A DNA stretch of 64,000 nt from assembly GCA_007922195.1 (NCBI GenBank), contig ML681994.1, positions 47,476,434 to 47,540,433 of the forward strand, in the 5' to 3' direction. This document shows, one piece after another, positions 26,101 to 41,100 of this stretch (within the stretch, counting starts at the first letter, position 1; every line of letters begins with the position of its first letter). A program made the translations under genes and the position numbers. The stretch is from Podocnemis expansa. Taxonomy: Eukaryota; Chordata; Testudines; Podocnemididae. The notes beneath the pieces are model-generated. The model made no database searches. It saw only the letters and a list, made by a program, of their open reading frames with translations, and was not told the DNA's origin.

Positions 26101-29100
26101 CATTGACTCTTAATTCAAAGTTATTGGCCAGGTGGCAAAATCCACTGCAGTGGAAAGAATGGTGTAAGGGACCAGGGCTTAGATGGTCACAACTGGGCTG
26201 GCACCTGCACACTGGGAATAAAAGTCATCAGGCTGCATTTAAAGGAATTGCAAGGGCAAGTTCTACGAACAAGAGTCAAAGTCAGGCCAGGGTCAGAGAC
26301 CAGAGAACAGAGGTAGGGCCAGGCTAGAACTGAGAGGCTGGAATCAAGATCAAAGTCAGGCTGGTGTCAGAGACTGGAGATCAGAGAGTACCAGGTTAGG
26401 AGAGTGAGGCAGGAGTTGGGGTCAAAGTCAACCCAGAGTCAGAGACTACAGATGAAGAGACAAGGCAAAGTCCAACAGAGTGATAGGTCATGGCCTATGA
26501 GGTTGCCCAGAAAACTTTCTGGGGCAATCCCTGGAGATAAATAGGGGCAGCCCCTGGCGTTAAGTAGGGGCACCTGGCCAATTAGAGGGCCACAGGGACT
26601 GTTATTCAGGGTGTCGTGGGTGGTACCTCCTGCAGCACCTATTCTCCATGGCGTTCTCCATCTGTGCTTTTGCAAGACCTTCCACTAGAACTGTGGGAAT
26701 ATGAGCCACCCTAGGTTCTAGAAACCCAGCTGCTAGTCCCTGAGTCCTTATGAAGGGTAGAGGTGATCAATTATGAGATCTACTACCAGGAAGAGAAAAG
26801 AAATGCAAATATATCACATAAAACTGCTAAAGGCTTGGATGGAGTATGAAGGTCTCCTTATAGCACCTTCTCTCCTCTGCCAAACACTAGATCACCCTGC
26901 AAGCACCGATATGCCATGATGCAGGGCCAGCACCACTGGATGTACAACTCTAGCATGAACAAAAACAACAATTATGATAGTTAGTTAAGACTCTCCGTCA
27001 GTATTCAGAGTGCTGCCAGGAGGGGCTTATCATCACTTGGACACCAAACTGATGAACAAGCCCCAAGAAAGCCTGTAATTCCTTCCTGAAAAATGTGGTA
27101 GATGGCCCACCGAGAACTGCAGGCCATGCTGAACTCGGATGCAGCTGAGGAATCCCATAGTGAATGGAACAGCCCCATCATACTTGTCCCAAAACCTGAC
27201 AGGCCAACGCAATTCTGCATTGATTTCCAGAGAATGAATGAAATACTGAAATTCAGTGAGTACCCTATACCTAGCATAGATGAGTTATTGGACAGGTTTG
27301 GAATTTCCAAGTATACACCCACTCTTGATCTAACGAAAAGATTAGTGACAGATTCCTTTGACAACCAGATCATGAGGGAAGACCACATTCTCCACCTCTT
27401 TTGGCATCTAACAGTTGAAGCCCTTACCATTTGGTTTTTACATGGCCAGGACCACCTTCCACCATCTGATGGACTGTGTACCCATGAATGTTATTCAGCA
27501 GCATACAGCAAAGAACTTATCATTTATGCTTCTATGTGGAATGCTCACCTAAGACATGTAACCACAGTGCTGCAAGTTGTCATGGACTAATCATCAACTC
27601 TTACAAACATAGGTGGGCCAACTGGGTGGGGACTTACCTCAGCTGAACAGTAGGGGATAGGTATCTGAAACCACAGGTTGGTAAAGTACAAGATATGGAG
27701 CAATGCCCTTGCCAACTACAAAGTGTGTCATTTCCTGGACCTTCCCAGCTATTACAGACAGAAGTCTGTATTGTGTTTTGCCACCTTTGCAGCCTCTGTG
27801 ACTGATCTGATAAAGGATACAAGGCTAAGAAAATTTAGTAGTCTGAAGCCTATGTTAAAGATGCTGAAAGGCTAACTAGGTCAGGAATCATACCTGGACT
27901 TTTGAAACACTATTCAGAGTGCAGATTGACACCTCAGAATACTTTCCTTTTATTAATAGACCACGCACCACACTGTTGGCTAAACTTAATGAAAAAGATA
28001 CCAACCTTAGGATTATGCAGTGGTATTTTTTTCTTGCAGCCCTATCATTTCCAAGCAATTCACCAGGAAGAAGGGGACTACAAGAATGTGGAGTTTTTTC
28101 AGCTCTGGAAGGGCACTCCAGTAGTGAACCTGAGGTGGAGGGTGTGTGATGGGGTGTACAAACCCTGCTCTGAAACTGAAGAGGTTGAGAAGCATCTCTG
28201 GGCCCGGGTTACTCCACCCAACCCACTTGCAAAGCATACTTCATCTCAAGATGATGTGTAAAGGGAGCATAAGAACTCAGAAAGGGCTTGGCAGGGCAAG
28301 GAGAGAGAGACATACATGGAAGCTCTCAAAGAAAGGTGCAGCAGAAGCCTTTATGCTAAAAGAAAGGGCCTGTCTGCTGAGCACAAAGAAGATGAAAGTT
28401 CAATTATTTCTTTTTTCTTTTACTAATTTGAGACAAACTGTAAGACTTGGTTGAGAGTGGGTGATAAGAAATTGTCTGAGGGGCAACCTTAAGGCACTCT
28501 TCAGAGCTGGATGTTTGTGCCTCTTACAAGGTCCTAGGCTGAAGTCTGTGGAGTGGGAGGGTCCAGGCATCCCTCAACTCCCCTCATGACAAAAGGCATG
28601 TAAACCTTCATCTTCGACTCTCCCTTGAGTAGAAAAGAGAAGGAAAAGACATTTTTGAATGCCCTGATTGGCACTGGATGTTCACAAGGGTCAACAGAAT
28701 GCCTGAAGTACTCTTCCCCCCATCATTTCAGTGGGGCACCCCATTTTCCTTAGGACTTAGTCATATACTCTAGGAATTTTTGAGGAAGTCCATTGGGTTT
28801 GTGTTATACAGAAGATAAGTCTAGATGATCACCATAGTCCTGCTCGGCATTGGAATCTATGAATTGTTTTAGGGAGAACATTCAGTGAGTTTAGAAGTGA
28901 AGGGAGGAGATCAGATAGGGTGATAGTTAAAGAGGAAGGAAGTAAAGGCTGCTCCCCCCCCCCTTCAGGATGAGGATCCTTGACTATGCTTTTTTCTTTG
29001 TGAAGAAAAAGCCAGGATAAAGAGAGGAGAATATAGGAAAGGTGCTTAGAGTAGAGGCAGGTGCATGGATAAGCAGTAACAAGGAAGTTAGGTTGGTGTC

Positions 29101-32100
29101 AGTGACGGAGGAAAAGAATAAAATGGTGCTGGTAAGGAAAGAAGGTGGGAGAGAAGATAAAGGGAGGGAGATCAAAGCTGAGTTTCTCTCTCATTGACAA
29201 ATTAGCTGCTGCTAGGTTGTGTGTGTGGAGCAGGGTGCAGTAGAAAGCGATGGTTTCAGGAGGGAGTCAAAGTTGATAAGGGTGTCGTATGAGTCAGTGA
29301 TAGTGCAGAAGTAGTGCTGATTTCCTGAGAATATCACAGATCTGGCAGCATAGAGAACAAATTCATAGTGAAGGGTGTCCACCAGGTCATGGAATTTTCT
29401 CAGAAGGGGAGATTGGAAGGACCCAGGGAGATGGCAGCAACACAGAGTGGGAGAGTGCTGATTGATGAAGTATTGTTCAAAGAAGAGGGTGGAGCAGAAA
29501 GCTGCAAAGAAGGCTGAGAAAAATCCAATGCCTGCAGCACAGTCATATGGGTATGACTTAGCACAAGGAGTGTGAAAGGAGGACTGCTAAGAGACAGCTC
29601 TGCTGCAGAAGGAGTGTGTAGAAAGGGGGTGCAGGTTTTTGTCAGAACCAAGTGGTGGGGAAAAGGTTGTTACGTTGGTGCTTGTTTCTGAGAGAAAAGG
29701 CTGAGCTTATGGAGGTCTACTTCACAGCACAGATATTTGATAAGAGCAGCTAATATAGAAGAGAAACTTACGCAGATGCTGACTGTGATGGCTTCATTGA
29801 TGATGGCCCACAGTCCCCTGAGCTGTGGGGCAATTTAGGTGATGATGGAAGAGATGAGTCTGTGAGTTCTTCTATGTCAGAATGTGAGGAAGGAGGCTTG
29901 GTGGACTTTTTCTTTCCAAACGCCTGTTTGAACGAGCTTCTTAGCTGGAGAAAAGAGAAGGAGAGAAAAATCACTTTCCTTGCCTCTCTTGATTTGTGCA
30001 GCTCATGTTTTGAGGAGTTAGTTTGCAGATGCCATCCTAGCCACTGCCTGAGGTCAGTATACAGAAGCAGGGTATTAACATATGCAACACAGTATCTAGA
30101 GACATGATACAGTGTTTTTCTTAATTAATTCAGCACCGCGCAGACTGAATGCTATGGAAAAAGTGCAGGATCAAATGGCATAGCTAGGAGGGTGCTCATT
30201 TAAAACCATGAACCTCCTGTGGAATTCCATTTCTATGGTATTCCCTTAAAGGTGACTGGTTTTAAATAACTGCTTTGTACCTAGCATACAGGCAGATAAT
30301 TGCTGATATTAAATGCTAAAAGTATAAGACAAAGTCCAATTAATGTGGTTTGTGAATTTATTTTCTATTAACAGTTTGAACTGCAGAAATATTCAAATGT
30401 AATTTGCTACAGTGGAATCAGAAGCAAGAGAATTTAAGCTGTGATATAAGGTTTGCCCTTTAGTTTACTGTTGAAAAGAACGTTAGCTGGAAGGTATGGG
30501 GGGGGGGTTCATTGCAGTTTTGTTTAAAGTAGCAAGTTCTTCATATGTACAAGCATTGCTTTTTCTCTCTAGAAGCTCTTATCCATTATTGAAAAGGGAC
30601 AGAATAGCCAAAGAGCCATTTATTTCACGAGATAAGTGAACAACTGTTTTGCTCGCAATGAATTTTCACATAATAACTAGCCCATTCATTGATAGATTAG
30701 TCTATGCAGAAGAATAACTGATGGGAAAAAATGTGCTTTTTCTCAGAAAATTGCTCTGGTTAAAATTATATAAAGCTTGATGACAAACTGATCCCTCTAC
30801 AAAACAAGAAGGCATGTAAGCACTTTTCTTCATTGATAATATTGGAGAGCGGGGAGTGTGACCACTGATCAAAGCAATACGATTTAAGTTCTTTCCAGCT
30901 CATGATTTCTAACAAGAAAGAAATGGATTTTGGCTACACTCCCCCTTTCTATATTTAAAACTTTGCGATTAAAATGAATAGAGACAAACTGAGAAGACAT
31001 ACAAGATAATCTGTTTTTAGAAGATATAAAAGCCTACTGCCAAAATGAATAGCAATCATGCCAAGATAGGGTTCTTTATAAAAGCATGCCAAATTTTCCA
31101 GATTTTATATTCACCTCACTTCCTCTAGAGTTCACCTTGCAGAAACATGAAAGAGTGGGGAATTACAAATCAAGGGAATGAAGGCTGATGAGTATTTTAA
31201 AATATTACCTGCATAAACATTTTTTAAACAACAAAAACATATTCTCTTATTATTTATATAAAATATTTCAATAAAAATTGAGTACTATGTGACATCTTTA
31301 TGATTGTTTAACTAAAAAACTTTATTCCTCTATACATTGTATCATTTAACTGATTGAACTATTAATAGATTTCAACTCATTGTTCTGTAACATTTTGAGG
31401 CAATCAATTTTACTAAAGAAAATTAGAACAGAGTTACCAAATCCCAGGCCTTTCTTTGTTCACAGCAGCTACTTTAATGTAATATTTTTTATTTTAAAAT
31501 TGTTCCTAACACCTTATGTACATAATTTCCCATAGGTAATCAACAGTACTGTCAGTGAAATGGTCCCTTATGCTATTTAGAAACAAAAAAGATATATAAT
31601 ATCTAGGTGATGGCTTTAAACCTGCTGAGCACATACCCAATTTTTCTTCTTCTTTTTCTTGGAGTCAGCATCATTACCGCTACCTATGCTTGAATGGCTT
31701 GTGGCACTGTTGATGCTTGAAACACTCTCTGAGGAATGTTGTCGTCTTATACGCAAATCTAAAAAACAAAGAAAACATGGTATAAGCCATCTGACCATGT
31801 GATATGGACTCTAAGTTCAGTATATTCATCTTACCTACATTTATGCAGCACCTTTTTTCCTCTAACACAGCCCAAATATGCATAATACATACGTAACAGG
31901 CACTGACATTTTCACAAGCCCAGATCTGACAACGTATTTCAGCATGTAAGTAGCCTCATTGATGTTAACGGGCTATTTGCATGTATTAAGTCAGGCCAAT
32001 GTTTAAGTACCTTGCTGTATTAGGTATGTCACTGAGGCACCAGCAATCTATGCAAGTGGACCCTTATATCTAAGCAGGATTGGGGCCTAACTATGTGACA

Positions 32101-35100
32101 GTTCAATTGCTTGAATTAATTTCAAAACACTGACTTATCAGAGAGCTTCCCCCCTCCCTAAGGATCTGAGCACTGTTAGCTGAACTACATTTTAAAATAA
32201 AATGACATGCCACCATGGGAATCAAAAACCAATAGTTTATTGAAAATAAAATAAAGTAAAAGACCTGAAAAGTGAAGGATATTGGAGGTAGATAATAGGT
32301 CCATGAAGATTTTGGGTTTAATATCTTTTAAGTCTCTAATAGTGATACCCTAATCACCAACAAATATACTCTTTGCATGCACCCCAAAATATTAGGAGGA
32401 ACTGCTTTTTAAAAGAATTATTCAGAATGCTACTTTCTAGAATTAAGCAATAGTATCCTGAAGACAATTAGTAAAACAGCCTTCGGCTAAATACTCAAAT
32501 AATGCTATTTTTAAATAACTATCAATGACATTTACAAGAAGGAACCTTCACTACTATTCTTTCTTCTCTTGTTATTCCTTTTATAGTTGTTTATCAACAC
32601 AAAAGATATTGCACAACTTTGTAATATATGGTTTGTCATGTGATTGCTCTTTATATTACAAAAAGAAGATCCGGTATCTAGGAGTCACTGAATTTAGCTG
32701 AGCTGCTATCTCAATCAATGCTGACATCACAGGTGCAACAACATTCAGAGTTGCAATTTAATATGGATTTCTAACTTCTGGTCATCTTTTTCTTTACTCT
32801 TTCTGACACTTGACTCTTGTCTTGGACATGCTTTATACCCACAGGTATCCTGAAAGAATTAGTTTTCAGCACTCAGAAACTAATTCCTGACCAATGAGGC
32901 CTCCAAGAATTCTGTTGCACATAGGTGGTTCATGCAAGTTTTCCAGCTGTGGAAACACCAAATATATAACAAAGGCTCACTCCAGAATTCTCTCATGAGA
33001 AACACAGACATTGTCTCCAAAATAAAAGAAAAGCAGTGGCTTGGCTCTTCTCTGGGGAACAAAACAGTACTTATTTTGACAGTGACAAAACCATACCTTT
33101 ATGGGCATGATCAGGGCCATTCAAAGCTCCCTGAATAGCAGCCTGCGCAGCAGAATTCTGGGCTTTCAGCATTTCAATGGTTTCCCTTAGTTCTATAAGC
33201 TCAGATTCCTGTGGAAAGAGCCAAGAGAACTTCAAAATGTCTAACAAAGAAAAAATGGATTTTCATGATTAAAAAAAAAAAAAAAGAGAGAGAAGACATC
33301 TGTGATCAACCTGAAGTCAGTTGCGTCACAAAAGTTAAATTAAATCCCAGCTAGACTTTATAGTTTTTCTCCAAAAATATTATATGCAACTAAGATCCTC
33401 TCATTTGCATTGTGTTTTACTTCAAATACTGTGTAATACTGATGAAGTTTTAAGATTTTTTTAAAATCAAGATTGGATGAATTTCTAAATGATCTGTACT
33501 AGGAATTATTTGGGGAAGTACTATGACCTATGCTAGACAAGAGATCAGATATGTTGATCATCATGGTAGTATCTGTCCTTAGAATCTATGTATCTATGAA
33601 AGAAAAATACAATATTTTAGCAATGAATATTGAACTAAAAGGTTCTCTATTGAAAAGTTATTATAATGTTAAAATCATTATACTGCCAAAAGAATACCAA
33701 ATATTCTCTTCCACACCCCTTAGGTACATAAAGGAATCTTTAATGGATAAATTTAATCCTTAATTTGTTACAAATGGGTAGCCATGTCAGTCAAGTTCAG
33801 AAAAACAAACGAGGAATTTTATGGCACTTTTAAAGACTAACAAATTAAATAAAATAAATTTGTTAGTCTTTAAAAGTGCCACAAGACTCTTTTTTTCTTA
33901 TCCTTAATTTGTATATCACCAAATACATCTAAATACAACATTTAACGTTAAGCACAAAAATCTGCTCAACAACAAGAACTGTGTAATTTACAGTGACATT
34001 GTTCCACTTTTATGCAATAAATTCTACACTGGAATGCATTGTCAATTTTAATTAACACTGATTTTATTACTGGTGCATTAGGAATCAATCTTTCAAACCT
34101 CATTTTATATAATGAGGATTAAAGCTGCTAAAGAATTTAACCTCAGTGACAAAGGAAAGAGAAGGGGCAAAACATGCTTTCAAGTCTCTGGGAAAATGAA
34201 TTTACTTATGAGAAGATTTATATCAATGTCATCATTTTAATCTCTTCTGGAGAAGGGGCCTTCTGGGGAAAACTAGATCAAAATAAGTAAGCAAGTAAAT
34301 AAATAAATAAAATTTGTTTTTAATAAACTGTTTGAGATCACTTTGTTACACACATACAAATTTATATATACATATACAAAGGCTGGGTTTCTTTTCATGA
34401 GCTACTTCACAAGGGTCAATTTGGCACCCTTATTCACAGTAAATAGTTCTTAACTCTGCAAGCAGTCCATCTTGATCACAAGGGGGCCAGAAAGTCAATC
34501 ACTATTTAACCACCTTGATTTTAGTGGAGTTATTGTATGAATAATTATTTACCAGTGTGCAAAGGCCCAATGATGCTACTCACTATGAGTCTACTAAGCC
34601 TGAGTAAGGCTAGCAGAAAGCTCTAAGGCTGTGAGTAGCCCATAGTAGTTAGAGAGGAAAACTCAAATATTTAAAATTAAGAAAATGCTTTTCTGGATTG
34701 GTGCATGCTGCTCAGCACACTGCAGAATTGGGCACCAAAGCAGCAGCTCCTTTAACTGGTACCATGCTTCTCATTACATATACTAGCCATTAGCTTTGGA
34801 TGTTTCTTCCCCTCTGAATAGCAAACTCAAAACTAATTGTTAGACAACAGCTTAGTCAAAGTTCACAAGCATTTTCAACATAGTCATTTTTCTTTAGTTA
34901 AAGCCCTTTCTTTTTCCAAACCACTAGCATTCTGACAATGTTGTCAGACTGGAATGAAATATTCCCATCAGTTCTGATGGGCCTTTGTTGAAGAATCGTT
35001 CCATGTAGATTAACCCAAGAGTCACAAATGTTTTAATTAAAATCTGGAAATGAAAGATTTTATCTTTAAAACATACAGTGATATTGTTGGGGTAAATCTG

Positions 35101-38100
35101 ATGTAGCACAGTTTAATTCTTACAGAGCTTTATGAAGGATTGATCACAATGGCCAGGAAAGAAAGATGTATCTGTCTTGTCACAACTGTCCTTTCTAATT
35201 TTTAAAAAAAAATTTTTAAAAACAAACTATAAAATAATCTGCTGACTGCATTCCACATTCAGGCATCTGCTTTTGTAAACGTACCTTTTGTTCAGCTGTC
35301 ATTGTTAGGCTTTGCAGTCGGCCAGTCATATTTCCTAAGCTCTTTTCAAAAGCTGCTACTAGATGAGCCTGTGAAAGAAACAGAAGAAAAACATTTGAAA
35401 TGTCACTAGGATCTTAAATTGACTGAACAAAGCTTTCACGTACAGAAGGTGTAATTCATGTGTTTTGGGTGGCCAAACAGGATCTGTAATCTCTAGCACT
35501 CAGTGCTTTTCACTTCAAGTCCTCCCAATCTCTCACCTCACCTCAACTGCCAGAGCAATTTCTGGTTTTCCAGACTTGGTTTCATCTTTTGGAAGTCTGG
35601 TTTGGGTTTCTGGTTACATACATTGAGCAATAGAACTTTTCCCCTGATATTATTTCCCATTACTGAAAATAATAGAATCATAGAATCACAGAAACTGGAA
35701 GAAACCACGAGGGGTCATCGACTCCAGTCCCCTGCACTCATAGCTGGACCAAGTACCACCTTGATAGGTGTTTGCCCCTGACAGATATTTGTCTAGCCTG
35801 TTCTTAAATACTTCCAGTGATGGAGATTCCACAGCCTGCCTAGGCAAATTATTCTAGAGACTAAGCGCCCTAACAATTAGGAATTTTTTCCTAATGTCCA
35901 ATATAAACCTCCCTTACTGTAATTGAAGGCCATTGCTTCTTGTCTTATCACCTGTGATTAAGGAGAACAATTTTTCTCCATCCTCCTTGTAACAACCTTT
36001 TAGGTACTTGAAAACTATTATCCTGTCCCCTCCCAGTCTCCTCTCTTCCAGACTAAACAAATCCAGCTCTTTTAATCTTCTCTTATAAGTCAAGTGTCCC
36101 AGACCTTTAATCATTCTTGTTGCTCTTTTCTGGAGTTTCTACAATTTGTTCACATCTTTCCTGAAATGAAGTGCCCAGAACAGGACATAATACTCCAGTT
36201 GAGGCCTAATCAGTGGAGATTAGAGTGTAAAAATTACTTCTCATTTGTTATTTACAATACTCCCATTAATATGTCCCAGAATGGTGTTTGCTTTTTTTCC
36301 CAACAATGTTACACTGTTGACTCATATTTAGCTTGTGGTCCACTAAGACACCCAGATCCCTTTCCACAGTACTCCTTCCCAGGCAGTCATTGCCCATTTG
36401 TATATGTGCAATGGACTGTTCCTTCCTAAGTCAAGTACCTTGCACTTGCCTTTACTAAATTTCATTCTATTTACTCCAAACTGTTTCACCAGTTTGTCCA
36501 AATCATTTTGAATTGTGATCCTATCCTTCAAAGTACTTGCAACTGCCCCAAGCTTGGTATCATCCACAAATTTATAAGTGTACTCTTTATGCCATCATCT
36601 AAATCACTGATGAAAATATTGAAGAAAATCAAACCGAGAATCGAAGTGAGTGGTAACCTGCTTGTTATGCCCTTCCATCATGACTGGGAACTGTTGATTA
36701 CTACTCTCTGGGAGCTGTTATCCAACCAGTTTTGCACACATCTTATTGTAGCTCCATTGGTTGTACTTTACTAATTTGTTAATAGGAAGACGTTGTGAGA
36801 CCATATCAAAAGCCATATTAAAGTCTAGATATACCTCATCTACCAACTCCCCTCTGTCCACAAAGCTTATTACCAGATCACAGAAAGCTATTGGGGTTGG
36901 TTTGACATGATCTGCTCTTGGCAAGTCCATGCTGACTATCACTTAACACCTTGTTCTCTTCTAGATGTTTGCTAATTGATTCATTAATTATTTGCTCAAG
37001 GAATCAAGCATTCAAATTTAAAGAAAGGTTGTAAGCTGTCAGGTTCCCAGATACAAACCTCGGGAAGAGTCCATGGAACCACACTATGGAATGCATCTAG
37101 ATACTTTCATGATGACCTTTTAAGATATTATTACTTTGTCTATTTCTTACACAGCAATGCTTTTCTGGAAGTGTTAGACATTTGTGGAGAACCATAATAG
37201 ATTCTTACTCCTAGTGGTTTTAATAGTGGGTAGAGTTTACATCTCTATCCTCATATTAATTTAATGTAAAGGAACAGATTTCTTTGAAGTTCGATGTCCA
37301 TAGTTTTCAAAGGTGAAATAAACAGAAATTGAGTTGATTCAGCAATATTTTCTTTTTAAATGTTCTATTCAAATTTTCTAAGAATACCCTATATAGATTA
37401 CATTCAAGCAATGTGTTAAGCTAGACCCACTCTTTATTTGTTTGATTAGATGAAGAGTCAATTGTCATAGCATCTAAAATATTACAGCTATTAGAGCATA
37501 CAATAATTAGGAATTGCAGAAGAACTGTGTTAGTGATGTTATTAACTATTTATGACTATAAATCATTCAAGAGTAGAAAGAATATGTTCATGTTTACAGT
37601 TTCAGAAAATGTTAAATCACCTGATTTCATTCTAAGAATTTGTAAGATTGCTATTTACATGAAGCTCTGTAGGATTCACAAATCCACAGGTCACCTTACT
37701 TTATCTATCTATCTGTCTATCTTCTATGGGGAGGCTGCCCCTTCTCTTACACAAACTGACAAAGAAGAGAACAGTACTGGAAAGAACATCACAGTATGAA
37801 AGATCATGAACAAAATAAGGTTAAAAGAGGATTTTTTACAAATGTGAATTCAGTGCTCATTGAAAAGAACCTAAATTGAAATGGTGCTAAATTTGTCAAA
37901 GGGGAGAGTACTCCTGAATCAAATAACTAGGGCTATGTCCACACTTCCCCAGTTAAATCAATTTAACTTATATCAATTTAATAAAATCAATATAAAAATC
38001 ATTAAATCTATTTAACAGGTCCACACTAGAAACTCAAATCAAAATAGCATGTCCATGGACAGGACTTGCTATTTTGATTTAGGAGAGAGGCACCATGGGA

Positions 38101-41100
38101 GATGCGGCAACATGGCCCCGTAGAAGGGCCATGCCCCCACCTAATACATAGAAAAAAGAAAGCACCAGGGAAGAAGGGCAAAAAGTGTATAATCGATTTA
38201 ACAGTTAAATTGAAATAACATGTCTGCACTGTGTTATTTTGAAATAATTTTGATTTAACCATCATATCGATATAATACTAGGTTTTATTATATCGATATA
38301 ACTTTCCTTATATCAAAATGAGGGAGCTCCTCATTTCAAAATAAGGGAACTTCATGTGGACCTACCATTTTTTAAATCAAAATAACTAGTGTTATTCTGA
38401 TTTAAACAGTGTATGTGGACATATCCTAGGATGCTGGCAGGGAACTGAGAATACAGTGCATACCAGAAGTATGTAATCTCCTGTCACAAAGCAAAGTACT
38501 AAAAATGAAAAAAAAAATATTTATTTTCATTTCTCCATTTCAAAAGTGACTATTAGTAAAGGTTTTAAATTTAGGCATCTGTACAGTGTTTGCAAAGCAT
38601 GCTCACTTAAAGTGGGTATTTGTGCTTGCTAAGAGATTAACTGCTTGCTCGAGATCCCATTTATGTGCAAAATTACCTGCTTGATGCATACAAACATATA
38701 TGCTACTTAATGGCTTTTATGGATATCAGTTCTAATTTCTTTTGTGAGCACAGTTTTTTATGTAGCTCAAAAGCATTCAAAAATACTTAGTTGTTCCTGA
38801 TATCATCTAGGTACTCTCCAACCACACAGAAATAAATAACTGTGTCCTGAAAATGTACAATCAAAAAAGATTAAGGCAGATGAATGGGAGGCTGGGGGAA
38901 ATAGGATATAAGACTTAAGATTTTGAGGTTATATTCATTGGGAGATGGAAAGACGCTCCTATTACCTTGTCCTGCACATTATTTCTCATGGATGGAATGA
39001 TATTATGCACATGAGACTAGCCATATCCTAGGCTTTACTTAAGAACTCTTTTGCTGAAGGCTGTAAACAGTTTTATAATTCCCTTTAGAGTGGTGTAAAG
39101 GTCTGTGTTATAAGACTAGACACACAGAGTTATAAATATAATTTATGGTAGCAGTAGTGAAACAATCTGAGTTCAACATGCGCTCTAAGATATATATTTT
39201 ATTTTACAACTCAGGCTTAAACATTTCCTGAAAAGATTCATGCCTGAATGGTTAAATTGTTGTAGACAGGAGCCTTAATGAACATGGAAAACAAATAGTT
39301 TCCTAGAAATTTATCAGTAATTTCACATACAGATATTTGTTTTGCACATTTGACAATATAATTTAGGCACACATTTTAAAATTGTCACAGCCTAAATTAT
39401 AGAGTACATTTTATATATGTATACCTAGACAGAGAGATATATCAAGTGTAGGACGTAAAGTTTAAAATCAATTTATATATTGTTTAAAGTGACCCTTGAT
39501 GTTTCAGAAATAGCACAATTTGACTTCTTGCACTAATCTCACAGCCCTATGTCAGTTAAAAGAAAAAAAGCAATTGATTTTTAAAAACATCAACAGTTTT
39601 TAAGCCCACTTTCCACTCAAAAAATCAGAACTGTCTTATCAAAACAATCCAGGCCATTTTAACTTATTTAATTCTCTTGAACATGACAGCACATAATCAG
39701 AGCTGAAGCAGAACAAACTCTAATAGAGGAACGAGAGGAAATTTTCTCCTATTTTACATTTATTATCAGCAAGTTAATAGATTGTTTCCATTACTGCTTC
39801 AGGAAAAATATGTGGTTAGACAGGCACACAGTCTTCCACAAGAATAACTATCAGGTAATAATTTGTTTAGTGTGGACAGGAAAACCATAAAGAGGACATG
39901 TGGCAGTAATTATTCATATCTTATTCCACTCTTTCTTTATTATACTGTAAACTGGAAGTCTTTGGTAGGTAACTGGGAATATTTACTACGATCTATAACT
40001 CTATTCCAGGGCTGTATACAGTATACTCTTTATTTTTATGTTGCACATCTCTATGAATATTTAATCAGAAGAAGACTACAGAGAAAATAAAGGACTGAAA
40101 AGCTATATTGCCTGATGAAGATGTTTTGTTACCAGAAAACCATTAGAGAATGATAGTTATGTCACAATTATGGGTTTGTTTTTCTTTTTTTTTTTTAAAG
40201 TTTAGTCTATGATAGAATGTATTTTTTTCTCTCAGTTACAAATTTCATGATTTTAAACCATAAATAGAATTTCATATGTATGATGATGGATCCCTCTTGA
40301 CTTTGCAGGGAGTATATCTGTCAGTGATGTAAATAAGATAGGTATATGGGTATTAAGGAACTCACACATGCTGTTTAATTAGTTATTTCCTAAACTCTAT
40401 GAATCAGAAGCAAACTGTATGCTGAAAATAATGAAAGATTTTTTCACTGAATGACATTTATTTTTATTATATTTATTGTCTATTACAAAACAATAGAATA
40501 ATGGCCTACCAAATCAAGAGTGTTGATTTTTTTTTAATTCAGAGGACTGACTGTGCAACTATTTTAGTGAGTGAGCGCTTGTTTAAAGAGAAGTCAGTGG
40601 AATTACTGATGAATAAATAAATTCTTACCAAAGAGACTAAGTATTGTACAACTCATCTAGATTGTTCACTGGGAACAATATATAATTAAAAGCTTACACA
40701 TGCACACACATACATGTTTTTCACATATATATATTTATGCACACACACACACATTTTCCACATATATATATGAAAAACGTGTGTGTTTGTGTGTGCGTGT
40801 CTGAGAAAGCCTTTCACAAATGTATGTGAAAGGCTTCAATTACACACACACACCCCATTTCCTCCATTTCAGCAGTTCAATTGCAAACAATCTGGAAAAA
40901 AAATCCCTCATCTTAACTAGCTAAACCACAGCTGCATGCTTATTGTGCTCAGTGCCAGGCAACAATTGCTCTGCCCAAAAAAAAAAAAAAACAAAACAAA
41001 ACAAAAAAACCCACACACCAAACAAACCAACCATTAGAACTTAGACATTTACTTTAGGTACCTATTTTATACTTGAATTTCCGATTTGAAACATAGGTAA

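Larger units (their letters stand above)
24009..29771 (-). other. NAV3: NAV3 intron
   Basis: A 5.8-kb intron dominated by Ty3/gypsy fragments (about 25558-28250) with a tandem repeat between them. A purine-rich unrecognised block (28870-29640) and a CR1-type terminus (28795-28866) follow. A MIR/L2-like patch may lie near 24430-24555 (AGTCCCTGCCCTTATGAGCT). Confidence 0.8.
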
